Assembly (NCBI GenBank): GCA_958298945.1
Contig: OY282610.1
Coordinates: 28,098,167-28,162,166, forward strand
DNA length: 64,000 nucleotides
Direction: 5' to 3'
Source: Atherix ibis
Taxonomy: Eukaryota; Arthropoda; Insecta; Diptera; Athericidae
The translations under genes were made by a program, and so were the position numbers. The notes beneath the pieces are model-generated. The model saw nothing but the letters and a program-made list of their open reading frames with translations, ran no database searches and was not told the DNA's origin. Shown one piece after another: positions 27,601 to 39,600 of this stretch; the stretch's first letter is position 1; every line of letters begins with the position of its first letter.

Positions 27601-30600
27601 ATTAAATATTTATATATAAAACGATAATATAATATCTGAAATTTTCATAGAAATTCTCTGCATATTAATTATTCACTATTGCTTATGCTAAATAGTAATT
27701 GCTAAAATACATACACATTAGAGTAAAAAAATGTTTGTTTTTTCTTTATGAAATATTAATAAAAACTTATATTTGAATGGAAATAATGTTGAACTTACTT
27801 TCATTCTAAAGAATGTTATGCTAGTTAATAAATCAACTGTTGACTTAAGATCCATAAGTTTTTCTTGACTAGATGCTGGGAAATTGTTTCGATACATTGA
27901 TAAGTCAATACGGAGTGAATTGTGCAGCTGATCCAAAAGTTTAACAAACTTTTCTTTCTATAAGTGTTTTTCGATATAAAAAAAAATTAATATTAATCAA
28001 ATTTATCATAAAATAAATATGTTATAGTTGATAGGCGAAAAAAGGGTATGGTATAAGCGTACCAAAAATTTGTTCTTGCTAAATCATTTATTAAAACTCT
28101 GTTTACTTAATTACTAGTAAATATGATGCATTTTTTTTTGTGTTTTTTTGCTTTACCTTCGCCAATATATTAGTTTACATATACATGTACGGGTAGTAAG
28201 TAAGTATATACATACATACTATTACTTAGCTTGTAGAAGCAATTGGGAAATGTAGTTGGTATGATATTATGAGTAATAATTATTAATAATATTATTTATT
28301 TATTATTTATTAAAATATAATTAAATATAAATTTAGTTTATTACTATATGATTGTTTATTATCTTAATCGAGTACGTATTAAACTGAATTTGATTATCTA
28401 CTATTGGGTTATCCATTTTATGGTTTGAAAAGTATAGTAGTATTATTTAAAAGTTTTTGAAAAGTATAGTAGTATTAAGAAAAGTACGCCATTTTGGATT
28501 GTTTAATTATAATTAGAATGTGCTAAAAATACAACAGACTTTAGATATTGATTTTTCGAACAAAGTTTCCTTTAGCGAAGAGGCTCATTTTTCACTAGGT
28601 GGATAGGTCAAAAATTAGTGTATATATCCACCAGTAACTATAAAAAATTGTATCTATGAAAAATGACCGTCTGACATATGTGGGGCTGTAAAAAACCACA
28701 TGTGACTGTGGGTAAACCATTATATTCATGAAAACTGACTGTCTGATTTATATATGGCTTTAAAAACTTACAATTGACTATCTGGTGTATGTGATGCTTT
28801 AAAAACCCATAAGTGACTATGGAGAAGCCATTGTATTCTTGAAAAGTAACAGTCTGGCATATATGGGACTCTAAAAACTCGTAAGTGAAAGTGGATAAAC
28901 CACTGTATCCACAAAATGTGACTGTCTGGAATATATGGGGCTCCAGTATCCACAAGTGACTATAAATAAATACGGTTTGGTATATGTGGGGCTCTGAAAA
29001 TCGACAAGAGACTGTGGATAAATTATTACACCCGCAAAAATTGACTGTCTGGTGTACATGTGGCTCCAAAAACTTACAATTGACTGTATAAACGCCGCTG
29101 TATTCACAAAAAGTGACTGTCTGATATTTGTGGAGCTCTAGAACTTACATGTGACCGTGGATAAACAATTTTATCCGCAAAAAGTGACAGTCTGATGCGC
29201 CGAAAACTTACAATTGACTATATGAAAGCCACTGTATCCATGGAAAATATCAGGACAAACCCATAAGTGATTGTATTCGGGAAAAGTGACTATCGGGTGT
29301 ACATGTGGCTCTGATAATTTGCAATTGAGTGTATAAAAGCTACTCTATATGGGGCTCTGGAAACCCATAATTGCTTGTAAAAGAGCCTATGTATCCATGA
29401 AAAGTGACTGTTTAGTGTACATACTGATCTAAAGATATCATTATCCAGTGTTTTTTTTTGCAAATTAAGAAGGAGAAACTGTTATTGTCAGTTCTGAGCC
29501 TTATCACCATATGATAACCGATTATTTTAAGCTTAAAATTAAAGATTTCAATCTAGACTATGTTTGGTTATAATAAATCGGTGCCACAAGCTACACAACA
29601 TGATCAGTTTTAATTTTTTTATGCGAAAAATTTACAGAATACGTAATTTCTAAGACTGTCCTATCAGAAAGCATAGGTTCTATGCAAAATATTGTTTTTT
29701 TTTTTATAGAAATTTTAGAGCATTTAAAAACCAACAAGTAATGGTCAAATTACCATCCGAAATATGCGAAAAAGTTATAAAAAATTATTTCAAAAGTATC
29801 GAGTCTTGAAAGAAGTCTTGCAGATATAATTTAACTAATATTATACTAATATTTCGTCATACAAAATGGCAAGGTTAAATGAAATAAAATTTTGTTTTTA
29901 ACTTTACTTTCCAAAGCACAAATTGAATAATCCTCTATGCGTTTTTTGTTTTGAAATTTTTTCGTTGTTATTGATAAAATACGACAATATCCTATATAGT
30001 ACATACTAGAATCCAATAATTTATACTCAGTTTATTTCCTTCTAAATAGTATGGAAGATCTCTAGCATTTACCTGAGGCAATTTCTTATTGCAAAATTTC
30101 TTACAGGATAAGTTATAAAAATAAATTTGGGGCAAAGTCTGAACAAAAAAAAAATTTTTTTTACTACAAGTTAAAATATAATTAATTACAAAGTATATAT
30201 TATAGAAATATGTTTATGTATAAGAGGAATGTCTAAAAGAAAACAAATTACGGGGGGGCAGGGAGGGGCGGTTGTTGTAAGGTTTAAAATACTATGAAAA
30301 AAAATTAATTTTAATACGAAATAATAATAATAAAAATATAGAATTTACATTATCACGCCTTATGTTGCTAATCTCTGAATAACTTTCATCTAAAGATTTA
30401 TTATCATATTCAGATATTCCATTCATTTCAATATCGTCGCTCTGTAAAAAGAAATATTTTCGACTATTTTTCTAAAAGAGAAAAAAAATATTTTTCTTTT
30501 TTTTTTCGTTCAATTTTGATGTAATATTTTCTCGTCCTACTATTACTAATAAATATTTTCGAATATTATGATTATGAAGTAATAACTTTTCTATATATCT

Positions 30601-33600
30601 ATATAATATGTATGAGCGACATACACATATGTTATGAATGTATTTTATTTTTTCATTTTTAATTGTACTTACAAAAATATTTATTCAATATTTAAAAGAA
30701 CATTTCACTTATAAATTGTTTATTTTCAGATAGTTTAGTTGTGCGTGTAATAATGGCATCATCTTTACCAAAAAAAAAATAAAATTATTTTTATACTTTG
30801 GTAATTATCCTTGTACCAGCATAGTAATAGTATTTTGTTAAGTTTTATTTTGTATCAGCTATCTTAATTATTAATATGGACTGAAGGTTTTATGGAAAAT
30901 TGTGCTCCAATGAGGGTAAACGACTGAGTGGGTGAGGGTGTCATAAAAGTTTGTACCTACAACTTTTCCCAAAGTGCCGGTAGTGCTTTAATGTGATGCG
31001 TGTTTACCGAGCACAACACCATTGGTAGATTATATATAATGCTGAATTTTTATTATTCACCAATAGTGTATAGATGCTTATTTTGGATTTAAGGTGTTCG
31101 CATTTAGGATATAATTGCTTAGGGAGCTGAAGGCGAAAAATTACCTTTAATTACAAATATATATACGAATAATAATATATATATATACATGCATACGAGG
31201 GCAGTCTGATAAGTCAGTGATAAATGAAACAAACAATTTATTTAATCAACAGAAATTGATTTCTTTTCAAAAAAAATCTTATGTTAGTTCGATAAACTTC
31301 GTGCACTGATAATCCTACTTCTTTATACCATCCGTACAGCACGATTTGTCAAACATTAGAATTGAACGCAAATTTCTTTCTACCAAGCCATTTTTGCATG
31401 TTTGGAAACATATATGCTGAATACGATCAGTAGAGAAACAATAAAATAACGTAATTCTACTAGGCTTTGCTCTTAAAATTGCCGATGACTGTGCAGATAC
31501 ATTGGTATAATGAAATATAACTTTTTTCTTTGTTAAATGCAATAGTTTTATTTTGATTTCATTATTCAACTGGTCTAATAATAATGTATATATTAGACCA
31601 GTTGAATGAAGATTATACCATGTGCATCTCTGAAATCAGTAGCCATAGCCTTTCCTGGTGATGGAACCATCTTTTGGTGAACATTCACTAGTAGAATTAC
31701 ATTGTTTTGACTGAACTTTGGGGAATCGATGTTTCATTAACAATTATGAATCATTTGGATTACGTTTTAAAAATATCCGTTTTTGGTCAGTTGTTAGTAA
31801 ACGCGGCTTTCTCATACCCAAAATTTCATGTTAGATATTACCTACACGTTCTTTTGAGAGATTTTATTAATTATTTCATCGGTGATGACCGAAATTACAC
31901 GTCCTGGGCGGCACTTGTGCTCATACGCAGATACTTCAGTATCTATAATATTTTTCAAATTTGCTTTTGATTGCAGATATAGTTTCTTTTTTTTTTAGAA
32001 AAAAACAGTATTTATTAACATACAACGCCATTAATTTCTTCCCATATTAATGAAAAACACCAAATTTGTCTACTTTCAATTGCTATCAAAACTAAACTAA
32101 TAAACAAAATTTATAAAATTTTGCATAATGTCTTTTTAATAATAAATAACAAATACTAAAATGAATATCATCTACATTTCTTGCATTTATCACTTACTTA
32201 TCAGACTGCCTTCGTATGTATATATAAAACTACCATACATATGAATATTAAATCCTTAAATAAAGATTGATGTTTTTATTTTTAGTTTTCATTTCTCGAA
32301 ATACTGTTAAAATTAATATTAACAAATTGAATAAAAAATTTCATTTCGAGTGGAAACTTTATAAAATTAATGAAATTTTAATATACGCACATTTAGTACA
32401 ATTAACTTTAGCAAATCATCTGACAAATACCAAAAAAAAACTATATTCACCGTCATGCTTATAAAATCATTTATTATTTTTGAAATTGTGTACTGGCTCA
32501 ATTAAAACTTTTACTGTTCGTAAGGATTATATATGCCAATCATGAAAAGAAGTCCTTTTATCTAAATACTGTATATTTTTATATAAAAGAGCATATTTTT
32601 ACGCTTGAAAGCTTCTTTATGATAACTATTTTATTCTTAAATTCAACTTTTAATTTAGTGAATTAACTTTGCACAAAAGTAATATTTTATTGTCGTCGAA
32701 CCTTCGATCCAATCAATTTCTATTAATTTTGAACGTTTTTAATACTATTTCTACCAAATGTATTAATGGACAATTTTTAAAATTTTTATTTAAAAAAAAT
32801 TACTTTTTCCACAATTTATGTTTGTGGTTTTTATATAGAAAAGTTTTGCCATTTTTAAATATACGATAGATTAGATACATCGATGGGTGCTGGAACAACA
32901 GGCTTTGGATGTTGATTTTTCGAACAAAGTTTCCATCAGTAAAGAGGCTCATTTCTCACTTGGTCGATACGTCAATAAACAAAATTGTACTGTATGTGAC
33001 TATAAATAAAAACCACCATTGACTATGTTGAAGCCATTGTATCCACATATGTGGGGCTCTTAAAACCCATAAGAGAAAGTGGATAAACCACTGTATCTAC
33101 AAATTGTGACAGTCTGACATATATGGTGCTTCAGTACCGACAGGTGTATCCGGAGGATAAGTCAGTGGATGACATCGGTACACCTGTCTTTGGCGGACCA
33201 TAATGCCGAGGCACTCCTTGTGAGTAGCCGAAAGAAAATGGAGACCTTCACCATAAGAGTAGGCTACCACGACATCTAGTTGCTACCCTACATCCGGTAT
33301 CTAGGAGTGGTCTTGGATGCCAGACTCAACTACAAGGAGCACATCTCCAGCGTCAGCAGGAAGGCATCAGCAGTACAGGGCGCACTTTTGCGGATAATGC
33401 CCAATATCAGAGGCCCGAGGCAAATCCGAAGGCGACTACTGGCAACTGTAGTTATACGGAGCACCAGTGTGGGCAAAATCGCTAGAGTTAACAATATACC
33501 GCAAGACAATGTTATCAGTCCAGCGGCTCTCAGCGATCAGAGTAGCGTCAGCATACCGAACGGTATCACACGATGCAGTCAACGTCGTGGCATCATGCCC

Positions 33601-36600
33601 ACCCATCGACATCCTGGCAGGAGAGCGCGAACGCCAACACCGTAGGAAGAAGGAAAAGCGGTGAAAGGTCCTCTGTGAAGCGGAGAGACCGGAGAGTATT
33701 CGCCTCGGGCAAGAGAGATGGGACAGCTCGACGAAGTGTCGGGGGACTCATCGGCTGATCCCAGATGTCACCAAATGGGTCACTCGCGTGCACGGGGAAG
33801 TCGGGTATTACATCACCCAACTCTTGACTGGGCATGGATGCTTTCGGGCATACTTGCACAGATTCAAGAGAACAAACTCCCCACACTGTCATCATTGCCG
33901 CGATGTGACCGAAGATGCAGAATACGTGTTCTTCCAATGCCCCTTCTATGAGGGGACACGGGCAGATCTGGAGAGAAATCTGGACCGTTCCATCAGTCCA
34001 GAAAACATAGTTGAGAAATCTGGACCGTTCCAATCGGCTTGGAACAGAGTTGCAGAGTACGCGGAATCTATCTGCAATGATCTTCGCACCACGTACGAAG
34101 AATAGGCCGCGAGGCATCATAACATCGGGACAGCTGTAATATCAAATAAGAACGCCCCGTCGAAGTAGTATTTACAAAGAGTGCAGCCGGGGAACCATCG
34201 TTCCGGGAGCAAGGTTAGAGGTACAGGTTAGGTTTTAGTAAGGTAAAAATCCCGCATAACTTGTCTGGCAGGTAGAAGGTATTCCAGGCTAGTATCTTTT
34301 GAAGGTTTCCCCCTGTACCTGATTAATCTCAACCCAAAAAAAAAGTACCGACAAGTGACTATGACTACACCATTGTATGCACAAAGAGTAACTATCTTGT
34401 GTATACGAAGCTCCAAAAACCTACAATTTAAAAAAAAATTATCAAATTTAATAATTTTTTCACAATTTATTTTTGTGGCTTTCCTTTTAATAGTTTTGAA
34501 ATTAATTTAAAGATTTCTTTCCTTCCAGCTCCACCAGGCTCTAAAAAAAAGTACATACTCGTAATCTTTTGATACGTTAAGGATTTCATAATAGTGCTTG
34601 ATTTTAAATCATTTTACGAGTATATATAAATACAGGGGATTCTCCCATTTTGTGTTACAACTGAAACCTAAATTAGAAAAAAATTGAGTTTGGTAGCAGC
34701 ACAAAATAGTCCAATTCCCTGTTAAATGTTCATATTCGATTGTTTTTTGCAATGTTGCATAATTGAATAATGGCTGGTAATTATTAAAACTACGCATCAT
34801 ATACTTTACATAAAAAGGAAGGTATTTGGAATATAAGTAAATGGCTACAGAGAATAAAATTGCTGACGGATTCTGAATTTGATAGTGACAACAGCATTGA
34901 ATTAAGTTTGAAAAAAAATTGTATACCTTCGATACGCTGTTGAAGCGCAATGAAATCGAGCCATTTCTCAAGCGAATTATAACTGACGATGAATAATGGG
35001 TAAAGTACAAGAATATCATTCGAAAGATATCATGGAAAAAGAGGGATGAACGATCACAAATAATTTCAAAACCATAATTGACGTCCAATAAGAATATGTT
35101 TTGCATATATGGTAGGACTGGAAGGAAATCGTTGATTGTGAACCGCTAGGATTATAAACTATTAACTCGATACAGTTCTGTGAGGAACATGATTAAGAGA
35201 AAACGGCCAGAATTGATCTATAGGAAGGTTATCGTCTTCAATCATGATTAATTAAGAGAGCCTGCCGTGGAGGTTCTTATACATTCACCATGTAGACCAG
35301 ATATAGTACCTTCAGCCTACTAGTTGTTTCGATCTTTGCAGAACTCTCTTAATGGAACTAAGCTGGCTTCAAGGGAGACCTATAAAAACCCATTAAGACA
35401 ATGTTTTATCGAATCAGTATAGTAAATCACAGTAGTTCTACTATACTGATTCGATAAAACATTGTCAATAATAATGGCGAATATTTATTTTGAATAAATT
35501 GTTTTTAATGCTCCGATTTAAGCGTCTATATTTTACTCAAAAAACGCCACGAACTTTTTCAACTACCGACCAATATTATCAACAATAAAAAATTTTTTTT
35601 TTTTTGTGCAATTAGAATTATCGAAATTCTATTTAATAGCAAATAAAATAAATAAAAATTGTTGAAAGAAAAAAAAAATATTTGAAAAATAACCAAAAAA
35701 ACGAGAAAAGAGAAAAGGAAAAGAAGATGATGACGTTTAAATACATCAGTTGGCGGCCATATTGTTTTATTTCAGTTAATTACCTTGATTGGTGGCCATT
35801 TTCTTTGATTTTGGATTTAAACAAATCAAGTGATTTTGGTTTTTTTTTTTTTAAATTTAATATTAAACATTTTTTAATTCGTAATAATGCTTATTATATA
35901 TATAAAAAAAAAATTGTATTATAAGAAAAGAATATTTTCGGGTAAGACAATTCATTCTAGAAAATCGTCTCTCTTCTTATGTTCTGTTTGTTACTTTTCT
36001 TCTTCTTTTTCTACCATAATATATATTTTTTTATTATTTTATTCATAATATGACCATTTTGAAATTTAATAATTAATCTAAATTATTATAGATGGTAAAT
36101 TTTGTAAATAATATAAGACTTACCCCAAAATTGCTGGCAGCGAAACGGTCACTGGCCGACACTGCACTAGAAGCTGTTGTATGCGCATAATATGCATTTA
36201 TGTTGGCCAATAGTGTGCTCATAACAGCCGGAACACCTGGACACAGGTATTTGGTCGATAGACAATGAAAATGCGTCATCGCCTGGTAGATATTTTCGAT
36301 ACCATAACGCATTGCGAACTCATCGACTATTTCTTCGGGTATCTCGTCGAAGTAGATTTTCCAGGCGTCATCACCTTTCTGATGCGGCAACTTAACCTGT
36401 GTACAATATCAAATTGGAACCGAAATAAAAACCAATTTCTTAAAGATTGTCACATTTTTTATACATCCATCTGGGATAGTTGTACATAGACAGTGAAACG
36501 ATAATAGAAATTTAGGAAGAAAAGCACCATAAGCAAAATAAATCAAGTACAAAGATACACATTCGATAGTGAATGTTTAATTGTAATAAGTTAAGATAGA

Positions 36601-39600
36601 AAATTATTGTACATTAGATAAAAGCTTTGAATATGCAGGTGCCTTTCTGATAAAGTTAGAAAAGTTACCATAGTAGAAGGATTTATAGAAATATATTATC
36701 GATATTTAATTACCATTCCAATGTTCTCCTCGCACAGATAATGGAATAGATTTTCATGAAGGCATGTGTATTGGACGTGATATGGTGCAACCTTTTCTTC
36801 ACCTTTGATCTCGACGGATATGTGTAAGCGAATGGCACCTGAGACGGCTGATTTGTCGGTACGCTTCTCCAGATTGTACCACACATCCATTTCGCCGGAC
36901 AGTGTGCGCACTTCAATTATTGTCTGCCCAAGGAAATCATCCGATTCGCGGGTCAATTTCTGTCGCAATTTCGATTTCAGGTCGTTGTCTTCGTCCCATA
37001 CGCGCACCTTTATTCGATCCGATGAATTATGGCACTCGCTATACAAACCACGAATGAAATTATCGCTTTGTCAATGGATCTTTTTTTTTTTTTATCAAAA
37101 CTCGATTAAGCATTTATTTATATTTATATAAATAGTCAACAATTAGTTTATGCACAATCAACCGGATACGGGAATCCCCCGGCCCGGCAAACGCTATTAA
37201 TGAAAAATTTCTATATTCGAATATTTATACACTTACAAGTGAAACTTCTCATTCCAGACAGGATTCAACTCTTGAGGCATTGTTCGTGTGCGCTTCTTTA
37301 CCTTGCTAACCTGAACGGTAACATAAGGATCGCTGGTTCCGCTCTTGTCCTTTGCGATCAGACCTTGTGCGCATATCACTAAATTTATAGATGGCGTTAA
37401 CATCGTGTGAGAATCCATTCCATGCAAAAGGAGCACGCACGCATCGAAGTAGTAGAGGATAAATTGTCGATAAACCAAAAAAAATTGTTTAAATTTTTTT
37501 TTTTTTTTTTGGTTTTTGGTTTTTGGATTTGTTGTAGTTTGATTTGGATTATTTTTGGTTATAACGTTTCCCAAAAATATGAGTGAGTAAAAGAAACAAA
37601 AAAATATATGAAAAAATGAGTATGTTATGTAAGCAGATTTTTCTAATTTGTATGTTGTTTTTTTTTTTTTTTCTTTTTGTTCTCTTAGTTAAAAAACATC
37701 GACAAACATATACACAAATATATATTATTTTATGTTGTATTAAATTTATTTAATTATATTTTTTTTTGGCTACGAAAATTTATTTAATTTCGAAAATGCT
37801 CAATCGGAGCTTATCCATTCCGATTTCAATATATTATGCATTATATCCTTTTAACACGCATGTAGAAAGTTTTGGCGTTTTTAATACTTTTGCCATCAAA
37901 TATAAAATATTAATTTGAATGGGATTTGCCGGCTGTTTTATTTTGTTTTTTTTTTTTGCAGTCTAATTTAACGAATTTCCCATATTAATTAATTGATGAA
38001 GTGTGTTTTTTGTCGTTCGATAGGAAAACTTTTTGAGCATGTACACGTAATATATTTGTTTTTGCAAATTTAATTGAAATAAATAAAATCTTTTTTTTTC
38101 TGTTCTTTTTCTTTTGGAAAGAAATTTATATTCAGTTTGTCTATAAAAAGAAATCTCTATGAATAATTTCGGCTTTAGTGAATAAAAACTTATAACAATT
38201 TTAAAAAAAAAATTGAATCCTATCAAACGGACATATTTGAATATCGATAAATATAAATTGTTACTAGTATTTTCTGATTTAAATAAATTTTCGTCAATAT
38301 CCAAAAAGCAATCTTTAAAATCTGTTCGAATTCGCACAAAACTAAACGTACGCACGTGTTTCATCATTTTTTTTCTTTAATTTCTGTTATAAAAAATTAT
38401 AAGAATTTTTTTATTTTTAAGTCGATTTTTGATTATGAAAACAATTTTCTAAGGAATAGAAAAGCTCTCAGAGCAAAGCATTTCACTACAACATCCAATT
38501 TTCACTACTTTTTCTTTAATTAAAATTTGTTTTTTTTTCTCGATAATTTTACTAATTTTTATTAATTATTTATTATATGTCGAAAAAGGTGAATATTTTT
38601 TCTTTTCGATAGTAAAATTATGTAACATTTTGCCAAGACAACACTCTAAAATGTTAGCTTGCTTTTTAGAAGAATTTATCTATTCAAGCAAATTATAAAA
38701 ATTAAAAATTCTTTTTATTAATTTGGTTATTTTGAAAAAATTCTTTTTTTCTGTTTATTAAAAATATCTAATTGCAATGAATTGAATTTGATTTTAAGTT
38801 AATTCATATCTAATTAAAGTCTACATTTATAGAGCGACATTTATTTTTTATTAATTTTTAATTTAAATTATTTTGATGATATTTGTTTGTGATTTTTACA
38901 TAATCAACTCTTGATATATGGTATAAATGCTCGTAAATTATTTGTTAACAAATCGAAAATATATTTTTTATTGTTGTTGGTAAAAATTTAACAGGATTAG
39001 TTCTGTGAAGAAAATATCGTTAAAAGATACTAAATTTACGTATTGTCGTTATTTCATAAAATAACTTGGAAAAAAAAGAGAATTGGTTTTAATGAAAAAT
39101 ATTTTTTTTTAATCTTATAAATAGGCAAATTTTTTCATATATGGTAAAATAGTTTTAAGAAAAGAGAATATTTAATGGACAAAGTAAAATGTTATCCAAT
39201 TGGTGTTATTCAAAGTAAAATTAAATAAAATTTTATTTAAAAATTTCGAATTTGATTAAATTTTTCTACAATTTCCAAAAAGTATAAAAATAATCAAATT
39301 ATTTTCGTAAGACTTCTTTCAGAAATCGATCTTTTTGAGGTAATTTTTATGAATATTTTTAGCGCATTTTGAGATGTTAATCGACCATTTTTTGATGGAT
39401 GTTGGTTTTCAACGATCAGAAATTTTTGAAAATTATCAGTGTAAATATATTTTTTGTATAGTTTTATAAGAATTCGCACGATCTTGGAAGTTAATTGATA
39501 TAAAAAAATCTTGAAATTACGTATCCTGGGAACTTTTTACTTAATAAAGTTACAATTTTTTGTTGTTGTATGATTTGTGGGTCCATCTAGTTAAAATAAC

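Larger units (their letters stand above)
27958..30348 (-). other. unc-13 intron containing a family E element
   Basis: Intron between the cassette-type exon and the exon starting KEKFVKLL. It is mostly occupied by the family E copy 28408-29933. A G-rich tract lies at 30252-30270. Nothing else is recognised. Confidence 0.75.
30442..36123 (-). other. unc-13 5.7 kb intron with transposon relics
   Basis: Contains a mariner (31196-32214), a family E relic interrupted by a LINE (32915-34430), another mariner relic (34930-35396) and a hairpin (35397-35466). A less AT-rich stretch at about 30890-31030 has no clear exon structure. The remainder is simple A/T sequence. Confidence 0.75.

Noticed and set aside
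28638..29069. 143-codon minus-strand frame with periodic Pro/His/Gln motifs
   Set aside because: It is the antisense reading of the 70-75 bp tandem array in a transposon relic. The periodicity comes from the repeat, not from a zinc-finger or other repeat protein.
33593..34120. 175-codon minus-strand frame
   Set aside because: Antisense of the R1-type LINE, whose plus-strand frames carry the recognisable reverse-transcriptase C terminus.
34609..35106. 165-codon minus-strand frame
   Set aside because: Overlaps the plus-strand mariner relic from 34930, and its own translation has no recognisable family.
37379..37574. Open upstream extension of the C2B exon ([11 protein letters not shown]... 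with Lys runs)
   Set aside because: The acceptor TTTAG|TG at 37379 gives exact phase with the exon at 54737, and the extension is low-complexity intron sequence.
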